A stretch of DNA of 6,912 nt from an uncultured Lachnoanaerobaculum sp. (GCA_916720285.1 CAKAQP010000123.1:1-6912); one strand, 5' to 3'. Positions 1 to 6,536 are shown, counted from the stretch's first letter. The notes: generated from the letters alone by a model not told the origin. Translations and numbers: made by a program.

Positions 1-2440
1 CATGTGGCAGGATATCAAAGAATGTAAATCCGCTAACTCCTGTTATAGAGTTATTGAAAATGTTTAACTTATAGTCTACTATCTGCTCACTGTCAGGTGT
101 TGTAAGTGTTGAATACAAAGTCTCAGCTGAATCCGCTCTCTTTGATCTCTTTGTAAGAATCAACTCAAGCGGCGGTGAGTAAAGATATGTAGCCTTTTTA
201 CTGGTAAACTTCTCTGTTGTATTTCCGTCGTTATCAAGGTCAAGAACGTCATCATAGAGTCCCGGCACCTTATCGGTAGCAGCCTCTTCATTATTGTCCC
301 ATGACATATATGTATCTATAGAGTTCTGACCGCCTGCCATATTCTTGGTAGTCTTAAATCTCGGATATAAGCCTATAGTATAATAATTAGATCCCTTCGG
401 AAGGTGGAATGTCGGGAAATCCCAAATATAAGCGGTCTTTCCGGTATTCTTAAAGTTATATTCCACTCTGTAATTATTCAGATACGGACCGAATGTATCC
501 TGTCCGAGCGAATTGGTAGTCATTCCTTTAAACTCCAACGCCGGATCTGCCAATAAGAAGAACTTCGGATTCTTTACATCTCTACCTCTCTCAGGAAGGT
601 TGTGACGGAACTGTATACCGTCAGTCATCTGAAATTCTTCGTTCAGATACTTTGTTCCCAAGTTCTGATTCTGAGTGGTATGGGCACTTTCTTTTGCATA
701 AATTTTTGCCCATCTGATCATCTGTCTGGTTTGAGCATTCCATTGACGACTTGCACCATCATCACCGTATACATTTGCTCTGTTATAAGTATCAGAATAG
801 CTTTGTTCATCGTCAGGCTTTGCATCCAAAATAGTCTTTACATCATTGTACGAACTCTCTGCCAAACGGAATTTATATGTTGCAACCACTACATTGCCGT
901 TTGGTGCCTGTATTTCTATAGGATTTGTAAATTTAAGATTTATCTTTGTGTAATGAGTAGGATTCGGCAAATCTATCATTGTAGAGTTCTCTGTAATCGA
1001 TACATTTGTAGCAATCACTTCCTCACTACCGTCAGGCTTTGTTCCTATAAGTTGGTTATTTGAAAGAGCAGCCTTTTGAGCGGCATCCAAAACAGGAATG
1101 GTTTGCTCTGTTCCCGATGCATCAACTACTTTTCCTGTTAAATTCGGATATTTGATTTGATATCCCATAAATTCCATATCGACTTCCGGAGTATCAAGTA
1201 TGGAGAAAAGTCTTCCCTTCTTTTGACCTAAAGTCGGATATGTTACAGGAGTTCCCGTATTCCAGCCCCAAGCGGTACTGATATCATATTTATGTACAGT
1301 AGATTCTTCTCTGTCGTCAAATGTCAAATACCATGGACTTGCACTTTTATAAGCTGTAACACCTCTGTCTGTCGGAGGTATTGCAGGGAATGAAGCATAT
1401 CTGGCAAAAGCCTTTGATTTCTCCAAAGATGCGGGATCTGTTGTACCGTCATCATTTACATACTCCCATTTTATCGGGAATGTAACCTCTACCGGTGAAT
1501 TTATAGTTCCTGTAGGCTGATTGTTATATCTTATATAGAAGCCTTCACTGGTATAAGTATTACTCGGATAATTCTTTTCTTTACTGATAGTATGGTTTAC
1601 AGGATCATATGTCCATCCGGCATTTCTGCTGTCTGTTGTATCGAAGTTTTCATTTGCCGGAAGCTGTACCGTTACTCTTGTCTTTCTTCTGTCGGCACCT
1701 ACTTGTGGGAAACTTGTACCATGATATGTACCCGGTGCAGGCCAGTTGGTTCTTCTTGTATAGAAGTCCACATAAGTGGATAATGTGTTTGAAAGCGAGT
1801 TATCACTTTGTAAGTCACTTGACCCCTGTACATACTGGTAGCTTCTTCTGTAGTTATAATCCTCATTACCATATCCGATAGGATATGTTTTTGCAGTAAA
1901 AGTATTGTTGTTACTCTCAAGCAAAGTGTCGTTTGCATCATATACCTGATACGGTATTACATAGCTCTCATTATTTGCAAGTGAGAAGTCTGCAATCTTT
2001 CCCTTAAAAGGTACTGTCTGAGTTGTACCTCCACCAAGGTTATTAAACTTTAAAGTAACTATGTGGTACTCACTGTCTGAAGTACTGTCTATATTCAAAT
2101 AATTGGTACTTGGTCTGTTTATCCAAGTAGAGATATTATTTGCATTTATATAAGTAAAAATCTTCTTCGGTAAGTAGAGCTTTCCATATGCTCCCGGTAT
2201 ACTCCTGGTAATAGAAGATACCGTAATATTTGCATAGAACGAAACCTCCTCACCTACGTAAAAGTCGCTGTTTCCTCTGCTGTTGACAACACTTCTGTCG
2301 TATGTGACTTCCGCAATAATATCAGGATCGTTTACTATACCCGGCGGACCTGCATATGCTGTGAATAAATCACTCATTGACAGGAATACCATCACAAATG
2401 ATAAAAAAGCGGCCAATAATCGTTTTCTTATTGTATTCAT
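1..2440 (-). CDS. Large secreted cell-surface protein, N-terminal 813 residues (3' end beyond window)
   Basis: The frame is open without a stop from the ATG at 2440 to the left edge, so this is a partial gene of at least 813 codons. The N-terminus is a Sec signal peptide: basic MNTIRKR, hydrophobic core at about residues 8-23, and probable cleavage after A30 in TAYA|GPP. No transmembrane segment follows, and I found no cysteine codon in the visible frame, which is usual for exported Gram-positive surface proteins. The body is rich in Asn, Thr, Ser, Tyr and Asp and looks beta-rich, but I recognise no named domain in residues 31-750. From about residue 757 to the edge the pattern (VDYKLNIFNNS, then a FFDILP motif) resembles the start of a DUF11-type Ig-like repeat, as found in adhesin or pilin-like stalks. 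The start is set by AGGAGG at 2445-2450. An in-frame ATG at 2470 has no ribosome binding site. An adhesin or matrix-like role is inference; anchoring cannot be seen because the C-terminus is missing. Confidence 0.9.
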   Translation of the reverse strand, partial: MNTIRKRLLAAFLSFVMVFLSMSDLFTAYAGPPGIVNDPDIIAEVTYDRSVVNSRGNSDFYVGEEVSFYANITVSSITRSIPGAYGKLYLPKKIFTYINANNISTWINRPSTNYLNIDSTSDSEYHIVTLKFNNLGGGTTQTVPFKGKIADFSLANNESYVIPYQVYDANDTLLESNNNTFTAKTYPIGYGNEDYNYRRSYQYVQGSSDLQSDNSLSNTLSTYVDFYTRRTNWPAPGTYHGTSFPQVGADRRKTRVTVQLPANENFDTTDSRNAGWTYDPVNHTISKEKNYPSNTYTSEGFYIRYNNQPTGTINSPVEVTFPIKWEYVNDDGTTDPASLEKSKAFARYASFPAIPPTDRGVTAYKSASPWYLTFDDREESTVHKYDISTAWGWNTGTPVTYPTLGQKKGRLFSILDTPEVDMEFMGYQIKYPNLTGKVVDASGTEQTIPVLDAAQKAALSNNQLIGTKPDGSEEVIATNVSITENSTMIDLPNPTHYTKINLKFTNPIEIQAPNGNVVVATYKFRLAESSYNDVKTILDAKPDDEQSYSDTYNRANVYGDDGASRQWNAQTRQMIRWAKIYAKESAHTTQNQNLGTKYLNEEFQMTDGIQFRHNLPERGRDVKNPKFFLLADPALEFKGMTTNSLGQDTFGPYLNNYRVEYNFKNTGKTAYIWDFPTFHLPKGSNYYTIGLYPRFKTTKNMAGGQNSIDTYMSWDNNEEAATDKVPGLYDDVLDLDNDGNTTEKFTSKKATYLYSPPLELILTKRSKRADSAETLYSTLTTPDSEQIVDYKLNIFNNSITGVSGFTFFDILPH

Positions 2441-2444
2441 ATTT

Positions 2445-2450
2445 CCTCCT
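2445..2450 (-). promoter_or_regulatory. Ribosome binding site of the large surface protein gene
   Basis: On the minus strand AGGAGG lies 4 nt before the ATG at 2440. The spacing is short, but the sequence is a perfect match to anti-16S. It decides for the 2440 start over the in-frame ATG at 2470, which has no such motif upstream. The first residues after 2440 also give a textbook signal peptide. Confidence 0.8.
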
Positions 2451-2474
2451 CTTAATAATAATTTATACATAACT

Positions 2475-2505
2475 TTAAGGAGTCATCTGTCAGATCACCC
2501 CTTAA
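2475..2505 (-). promoter_or_regulatory. Imperfect hairpin in the leader of the surface gene
   Basis: Inverted repeat of 31 nt centred near 2490. On the minus strand the outer arms are TTAAGG and CCTTAA (6 bp), then a G-T wobble, GT/AC, a G-G mismatch, and ATCTG/CAGAT around a central A, so the real loop would be about 5 nt. No T-run follows on either strand, so it is not an intrinsic terminator. The left arm contains AAGGGGTGATC, close to the anti-16S complement, and the right arm contains CTCCTT. The hairpin lies between the small leader ORF (2524-2550) and the surface gene's ribosome binding site, which fits a leader control element. That function is inference. Confidence 0.5.
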
Positions 2506-2523
2506 CTAAAGTTTGATATATAT

Positions 2524-2550
2524 CTAAAACTCATGTATTCTTTTCATCAT
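2524..2550 (-). CDS. Possible 8-codon leader peptide (MMKRIHEF)
   Basis: On the minus strand a strong ribosome binding site, AAGGAGGGTG (2551-2560), sits directly before two adjacent ATG codons (2550 and 2547). They open a frame of 8 codons ending in TAG at 2524-2526. It lies just downstream of the candidate promoter at 2580-2607 and 84 nt before the surface gene start, in another frame. The good ribosome binding site is the only real evidence that it is translated. The peptide has no run of a single amino acid, so classical amino-acid attenuation is not suggested. It could be a relic or a chance match. Confidence 0.35.
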   Translation of the reverse strand: MMKRIHEF

Positions 2551-2579
2551 CACCCTCCTTTTCACTCAACATTAGGCAC

Positions 2580-2607
2580 ATGATATCATAATAAATTATG
2601 TTTGCAA
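2580..2607 (-). promoter_or_regulatory. Candidate promoter of the large surface protein gene
   Basis: On the minus strand -35 TTGCAA (2602-2607) is separated by 16 bp from -10 TATCAT (2580-2585), which is preceded by the extended -10 element TGA (2586-2588). This resembles a sigma-A type promoter. It would start RNA near 2573 and give a leader of about 130 nt containing the small ORF and the hairpin. The -10 lies in the 10-bp palindrome ATGATATCAT (2580-2589), which could be coincidental or an operator. Confidence 0.5.
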
Positions 2608-2803
2608 AGTATTTTTTTAATTTTGTAAAATTATTTTTCGAGTAATTTAATTTTATCATTTTGCATTAAAAATATTTGTGCCGAGTATACGAGTTCACCA
2701 TAGCACAATTTACATGTTTTTTCAGTAACATTAGTACAATGTTTTTTTTTTAAACAATAATTATTTTAACCCTCGTTTTATTATGTAAAATCAAAATATA
2801 TAC
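2608..2803. other. AT-rich divergent intergenic spacer, no gene seen
   Basis: This stretch between the two divergent promoters is strongly AT-rich with long A and T runs (for example about ten T at 2742-2751). I found no ORF with a ribosome binding site and no RNA gene. Two weak inverted repeats occur: TTGTGC/GCACAA (2676-2681 and 2703-2708, 21 nt apart) and AACATT/AATGTT (2727-2743). Neither can be assigned a function. Its length leaves room for upstream elements of either promoter. Confidence 0.6.
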
Positions 2804-2832
2804 TTTACTTTTTGGGTTTTATATAATAAAAT
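2804..2832 (+). promoter_or_regulatory. Candidate promoter of the nrd operon
   Basis: -35 TTTACT (2804-2809), a 17-bp spacer, then -10 TAAAAT (2827-2832). A perfect TATAAT at 2822-2827 overlaps and is an alternative -10, but its -35 partner is poor. Transcription would begin at about 2834-2840, just before the first NrdR-type box. Bound NrdR would then sit on the start region, a layout that fits repression. Confidence 0.45.
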
Positions 2833-2845
2833 TAGTAGGCTATTA

Positions 2846-2861
2846 ACACAATATATTGTGC
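2846..2861 (+). promoter_or_regulatory. NrdR box 1
   Basis: ACACAATATATTGTGC matches the known NrdR consensus acaCwAtATaTwGtgt at 15 of 16 positions. Its inner 14 bp (CACAATATATTGTG) are a perfect palindrome. NrdR is the zinc-finger/ATP-cone repressor of ribonucleotide reductase operons, and this site lies directly upstream of such an operon. The nrdR gene itself is not in the window. Confidence 0.85.
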
Positions 2862-2876
2862 TGACAACGTATAGCT

Positions 2877-2892
2877 TCACAATATATATGTA
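2877..2892 (+). promoter_or_regulatory. NrdR box 2 (degenerate right half)
   Basis: TCACAATATATATGTA keeps the left half and core of the NrdR consensus, but the right half is shifted by about one base. It begins 31 bp after box 1, leaving a 15-bp gap. That is the usual three-helical-turn spacing of paired NrdR boxes, and it is the main reason to accept this weaker site. It ends 7 nt before the ribosome binding site of the first nrd gene. Confidence 0.7.
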
Positions 2893-2899
2893 TAATTTT

Positions 2900-2905
2900 A
2901 AGGAG
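2900..2905 (+). promoter_or_regulatory. Ribosome binding site that sets the redoxin gene start
   Basis: AAGGAG is followed by 9 nt and the ATG at 2915. Longer in-frame starts at 2858 (GTG, inside NrdR box 1) and 2888 (ATG) have no ribosome binding site. They would also add residues not expected before the beta-strand that opens a glutaredoxin fold (MIKVYG). Confidence 0.8.
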
Positions 2906-2914
2906 TGTTTAGAA

Positions 2915-3118
2915 ATGATAAAAGTTTATGGCAAGGAAAACTGTGGTAAATGCGTATCTTTAAAGGGAATATTGGAAAATAAGAACCTTGAATTCGAGTA
3001 CATTGAGGACATGAAAACACTTATGATAGTTGCAAGTAAGGCAAGAATCATGAGTGCTCCTGTAGTTGAATACAATGATCATGTGTACTCAATGGAAGCC
3101 TTCTTACAGGTGATCTGA
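2915..3118 (+). CDS. nrdH: Glutaredoxin/NrdH-like redoxin of the nrd operon
   Basis: This is a 67-residue thioredoxin-fold protein. The first strand, IKVYGKEN, leads into the redox motif C10-G-K-C13. The cis-proline loop SAPVV (P49) follows after a helix, as in glutaredoxins and NrdH. The likely job is to give electrons to the C-terminal cysteine pair of the large reductase subunit encoded next. It is first in the operon and its TGA overlaps the ATG of the next gene by one base (TGATG, 3116-3120), indicating coupled translation. It is shorter than typical NrdH (about 75 residues), has CGKC rather than the more usual CxQC, and lacks the WSGFRP-like C-terminal motif. It is therefore best called NrdH/glutaredoxin-like. 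Its reductant (thioredoxin reductase or glutathione) cannot be told from sequence alone. Confidence 0.85.
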   Translation: MIKVYGKENCGKCVSLKGILENKNLEFEYIEDMKTLMIVASKARIMSAPVVEYNDHVYSMEAFLQVI

Positions 3119-5385
3119 TGTCAAACGAAAAAAGAAAGGTTATCAATCGAGATAACATAATCGAAGATCTTAATATAGAAAAAATCAGGGAAAAGCTCTT
3201 GAGAGCCTGTGACGGTCTGGAAGTAAATATGGTTGAGCTTGAGAGTAATATAGACTCAATATATGAAGAAAACATCACCACTCAAAAGATCCAGGCATCT
3301 TTAATAAACAATGCCGTTACTATGACCAGCTTTGAAGAAAGTGACTGGGCATATGTAGCAGGTCGATTACTTATGATGGAAGCTGAAAGAGAAGTTTTCC
3401 ACTCAAGAAATTTTTCTTACGGTGATTTTTCAAGAACTATAAAGCATATGGTTGAACTTGGGCTGTATGATAAAAGACTGTTAGCTTATAGCAAAGAAGA
3501 ATTGGATCAAATTGCCCCACTTATAGATATAGACAGAGATATGGTCTATGACTATGCCGGGGCAAACATGCTTGTTAACAGATATTTAATTAAGCATGAA
3601 GGCAAAACTTATGAACTGCCCCAAGAAACATTTATGGCAATATCCATGATGCTGGCTTTAAATGAAGAGCCCGGTGAAACCAGAGTAAATATAGTAAAAG
3701 AGTTCTATAATGCATTGTCACTCAGAAAGCTCTCACTTGCAACTCCTATGCTTGCAAACCTTAGAGTCCCTAACGGAAACTTGTCATCATGCTTTATTAC
3801 AGCAATAGATGACAATATAGAATCTATCTTCTACAATATCGACTCTTTGGCAAGAATCAGTAAAAACGGCGGTGGAGTCGGCGTAAATGTCTCCAGAATA
3901 AGAGCAAAGGGATCTATGGTAAACGGTTATTACAATGCCAGCGGCGGTGTTGTACCATGGATCAGAATAATAAATGATACGGCTGTTGCCGTAAATCAGC
4001 AGGGAAGAAGAGCCGGAGCCGCTACAGTGGCTTTGGATACCTGGCATTTGGACATCGAGTCATTCCTTGAACTTCAAACCGAGAACGGTGATCAAAGAGG
4101 AAAAGCCTATGATATCTATCCACAGGTAGTATGTTCCAATCTCTTTATGAAGAGAGTTAAAAATAATGAATCCTGGACTTTACTTGATCCATATGAAATA
4201 AGAAGAAAATACGGTGTTGAACTTTGTGAGCTTTATGGTTATGAGTTTGAATCAATCTATGAAAAGATTGAAAAGGACGATAATATCAAGCTTAAAAAGG
4301 TTTTAAATGCTAAGGATCTGTTTAAAAGCATTATGAAAACTCAGCTTGAAACCGGAATGCCTTATATCTTCTTTAAAGACAGAGCAAATGAGGTAAATCA
4401 CAACTCTCATATGGGCATGATAGGTAACGGAAATCTCTGTATGGAGAGTTTTTCAAACTTCAAACCTACTATTAATTTTGAGGAAGAAGTTGACGGCAAT
4501 ACGGCTGTCAGAAAAAGTGATATGGGTGAGATTCACACTTGCAACCTTATTTCTCTTAATCTGGCCGAACTTACCTCTGATGAGATTGAAAAGCATGTCG
4601 CCCTTTCAATAAGAGCTTTGGATAATACTATAGATTTGACAGTTACTCCTTTAAAGGAATCCAATAAGCATAACTTACTTTATAGAACTGTAGGTGTCGG
4701 TGCAATGGGACTTGCCGACTATCTGGCAAGAGAATATATGATTTATGAAGACTCTATAAATGAGATAAATGAGCTGTTTGAAAGAATAGCACTTTATTCT
4801 GTAAAGTCTTCCGCATTGCTGGCAAAAGAAAGAGGAGCTTACAAGGCCTTTAAGGGTTCTAAATGGGATCAGGGTATATTCTTCGGCAAGAAAAGAGAAT
4901 GGTACGGAGCAAACTCTAAATTCAAAGATGAATGGAATGAGGCTTTTTATCTGGTAGAGGCTAACGGTCTAAGAAACGGTGAGCTTACAGCAATAGCACC
5001 TAATACTTCCACATCTTTGTTAATGGGATCGACCGCTTCTGTAACCCCGACATTCTCAAGATTTTATATTGAAAAGAATCAAAGAGGGGCAATACCCAGA
5101 ACGGTTAAGCATTTGAAGGACAGAGCATGGTTCTATCCTGAGTTTAAAAATGTAAACCCTATCAGCTATGTAAAGATAATGGCGAAGATAGGTTCATGGA
5201 TAACACAGGGTGTATCTATGGAAATGGTCTTTGACTTAAACAAAAATATTAAAGCAAAAGATATTTATGACACTTTAATGACTGCCTGGGAAGAAGGCTG
5301 TAAGAGTGTTTATTATATAAGAACAATTCAAAAGAATACGAATACTATTTCAGATAAAGAGGAGTGCGAAAGCTGTAGTGGATAG
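3118..5385 (+). CDS. nrdA: Class I ribonucleoside-diphosphate reductase, large (alpha) subunit
   Basis: This 755-residue cytosolic protein reduces ribonucleoside diphosphates to deoxyribonucleotides. Domains in order are an ATP-cone at about residues 8-92, the N-terminal alpha domain at about 95-220, then the ten-stranded catalytic barrel. All expected catalytic residues are visible: redox pair C225 (LSSCF) and C475 (HTCNL), thiyl-radical C441 in NLCME with N439 and E443, radical-transfer tyrosines Y732-Y733 (VYYIRT), and the C-terminal shuttle cysteines C750 and C753 (CESC). The GGG motif at 251-253 and the phosphate-binding APNTSTS at 627-633 are also present. Length and ATP-cone resemble class Ia NrdA (about 760) more than class Ib NrdE (about 700, no cone), although databases may label it nrdE. 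The ATG overlaps the preceding stop by one base; AGGTG at 3108-3112 is the ribosome binding site. Several ATP-cone residues differ from E. coli. Confidence 0.97.
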   Translation: MSNEKRKVINRDNIIEDLNIEKIREKLLRACDGLEVNMVELESNIDSIYEENITTQKIQASLINNAVTMTSFEESDWAYVAGRLLMMEAEREVFHSRNFSYGDFSRTIKHMVELGLYDKRLLAYSKEELDQIAPLIDIDRDMVYDYAGANMLVNRYLIKHEGKTYELPQETFMAISMMLALNEEPGETRVNIVKEFYNALSLRKLSLATPMLANLRVPNGNLSSCFITAIDDNIESIFYNIDSLARISKNGGGVGVNVSRIRAKGSMVNGYYNASGGVVPWIRIINDTAVAVNQQGRRAGAATVALDTWHLDIESFLELQTENGDQRGKAYDIYPQVVCSNLFMKRVKNNESWTLLDPYEIRRKYGVELCELYGYEFESIYEKIEKDDNIKLKKVLNAKDLFKSIMKTQLETGMPYIFFKDRANEVNHNSHMGMIGNGNLCMESFSNFKPTINFEEEVDGNTAVRKSDMGEIHTCNLISLNLAELTSDEIEKHVALSIRALDNTIDLTVTPLKESNKHNLLYRTVGVGAMGLADYLAREYMIYEDSINEINELFERIALYSVKSSALLAKERGAYKAFKGSKWDQGIFFGKKREWYGANSKFKDEWNEAFYLVEANGLRNGELTAIAPNTSTSLLMGSTASVTPTFSRFYIEKNQRGAIPRTVKHLKDRAWFYPEFKNVNPISYVKIMAKIGSWITQGVSMEMVFDLNKNIKAKDIYDTLMTAWEEGCKSVYYIRTIQKNTNTISDKEECESCSG
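5356..5364 (+). promoter_or_regulatory. Ribosome binding site for the small-subunit gene, inside the nrdA end
   Basis: AAAGAGGAG lies within the last codons of the large-subunit gene, 13 nt before the GTG at 5378. The spacing is longer than the usual 5-10 nt. No ATG, GTG or TTG in this frame occurs closer, and the next in-frame ATG is about 45 codons inside the protein, so GTG at 5378 is the best start. Confidence 0.65.
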
Positions 5386-6412
5386 AAAGAAATTATTTAA
5401 TCCGGCAGGTGATGATACATTAAGTGCAAGGAAAATTATAAAGGGTAATTCAACAAACCTTTTTAACCTTAATAATGTCAGATTTCAGTGGGCCAATCAT
5501 CTTTACAGAACTATGATGGCAAATTTCTGGATACCTGAAAAGGTGGATTTAACCAAGGATAAAAATGACTATGAAAATTTAACCTTACCTGAAAGGGAGG
5601 CCTATGACGGAATACTTTCATTTTTGATCTTCCTTGACAGTATACAGACAAATAATATTCCTAATATTTCAGACCATGTTACAGCACCTGAGGTGAATTT
5701 ATTGCTGGCTATACAGACTTTCCAGGAGTCCATTCACTCTCAATCTTATCAGTATATAATAGAGTCCATACTCCCAAAGCAGAGCAGGGATCTGATCTAT
5801 GATAAATGGAGAGATGATAAGATATTATTTGAAAGAAACAGTTTTATTGCAAAGATCTATCAGGATTTTATAGATAATCAGTCCGATGAGAACTTTGCTA
5901 AGGTCATAATTGCAAACTATTTGCTTGAGTCACTGTATTTCTATAACGGCTTTAACTTCTTCTATCTTCTTGCAAGCAGGAATAAGATGGTGGGTACCTC
6001 TGATATTATAAGACTGATAAACAGAGATGAGCTCTCACATGTTGTTTTATTTAGAAGTATTGTTAAAGAAATAAAGAATGATTATCCTGAATTTTTCTCT
6101 ACAGAAACAATCTATTCCATGTTTAATACCGCTGTTGAGCAGGAAATCAACTGGACAGAGCATATAATAGGAAATCGTGTACTTGGCATAACTTCTCAGA
6201 CAACTGAGGGTTATACAAAATGGCTGGCTAATGAAAGATTAAAATCTTTAGGCCTTGAGCCTCTATATTCAGGTTTTACTAAAAATCCTTATAAGCATTT
6301 GGAAAGATTTGCCGATACCGAGGGTGAAGGTAATGTTAAGTCTAATTTCTTTGAAGGAACTGTTACAAGTTATAATATGAGTTCTTCCATTGACGGATGG
6401 GAAGATTTCTAA
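5378..6412 (+). CDS. nrdB: Class I ribonucleoside-diphosphate reductase, small (beta) subunit
   Basis: This 344-residue ferritin-like helical protein forms the dimetal-tyrosyl radical passed to the large subunit. All six metal ligands are visible: D87 (FLDSIQ), E117 and H120 (QESIH), E184 (LLESLYF), E218 and H221 (RDELSH). The radical tyrosine Y124 is present in HSQSY, so this is not a tyrosine-less class Ic protein. Radical-path residues match E. coli: W51 (NFWIPE), D217, and Y332 (TSYNM) in the C-terminal tail that docks to alpha, ending SSIDGWEDF. The LDSIQ and IHSxSY motifs are class Ia-like; class Ib NrdF typically has LDTxQG and VHAKSY. The start is GTG, overlapping the large-subunit gene by 8 nt. 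It is last in the operon and is followed by a terminator. Databases may call it nrdF. Confidence 0.97.
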   Translation: MDRKKLFNPAGDDTLSARKIIKGNSTNLFNLNNVRFQWANHLYRTMMANFWIPEKVDLTKDKNDYENLTLPEREAYDGILSFLIFLDSIQTNNIPNISDHVTAPEVNLLLAIQTFQESIHSQSYQYIIESILPKQSRDLIYDKWRDDKILFERNSFIAKIYQDFIDNQSDENFAKVIIANYLLESLYFYNGFNFFYLLASRNKMVGTSDIIRLINRDELSHVVLFRSIVKEIKNDYPEFFSTETIYSMFNTAVEQEINWTEHIIGNRVLGITSQTTEGYTKWLANERLKSLGLEPLYSGFTKNPYKHLERFADTEGEGNVKSNFFEGTVTSYNMSSSIDGWEDF

Positions 6413-6422
6413 ATAATACTTT

Positions 6423-6472
6423 GGCTGTCGACTTACGATTAATAATCGTAAGCCGGCAGCCATTTTTATTTC
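6423..6472 (+). terminator. Rho-independent terminator of the nrd operon
   Basis: A long inverted repeat runs from GGCTGTCGAC at 6423 to GGCAGCC ending at 6461. It forms about 18 bp with one G-U wobble, one A-C mismatch and a tiny AAT loop, and is followed at once by ATTTTTATTTCT. It begins 10 nt after the small-subunit stop codon and acts on plus-strand transcription. Confidence 0.9.
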
Positions 6473-6536
6473 TGATTATCTACATAATTTATTCTGCAAA
6501 TACCATATTCTTTTTAATAATAAAAAAAAACCATAA

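Noticed and set aside
602..1063. Plus-strand ORF of 153 codons
   Set aside because: It is antisense to the large surface gene. Its cysteine-rich translation simply mirrors the many ACA and GCA (Thr/Ala) codons of the real strand, and no ribosome binding site or recognisable domain is present.
1592..1941. Overlapping small ORFs on both strands
   Set aside because: All lie inside the continuous minus-strand surface gene in other frames and have cysteine-rich or random-looking composition; they are shadows.
2283..2516. Plus-strand ORF of 77 codons across the surface gene start
   Set aside because: It runs antisense over the signal peptide, ribosome binding site and leader hairpin of the surface gene, and resembles no protein I know.
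2676..2708. TTGTGC/GCACAA inverted repeat as an operator
   Set aside because: The arms are only 6 bp, 21 nt apart, with no second copy or link to a known regulator; chance is a fair explanation.
2727..2751. AACATT/AATGTT inverted repeat followed by about ten T, terminator-like
   Set aside because: The stem is only 6 AT-rich base pairs and no plus-strand gene lies upstream that would need terminating; it probably reflects AT-rich spacer sequence.
2891..2896. TATAAT as a -10 element for the nrd operon
   Set aside because: It lies 4 nt before the ribosome binding site, so RNA would start within or after it, and there is no suitable -35. The upstream promoter at 2804-2832 fits better.
2858..2914. 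Longer start (GTG at 2858) for the redoxin gene
   Set aside because: The start would fall inside NrdR box 1 and has no ribosome binding site. The ATG at 2915 has AAGGAG at ideal distance and begins at the natural first strand of the fold.
3787..4047. Minus-strand ORF of 86 codons inside the large-subunit gene
   Set aside because: It is antisense to the highly conserved catalytic barrel of the reductase, without its own signals.
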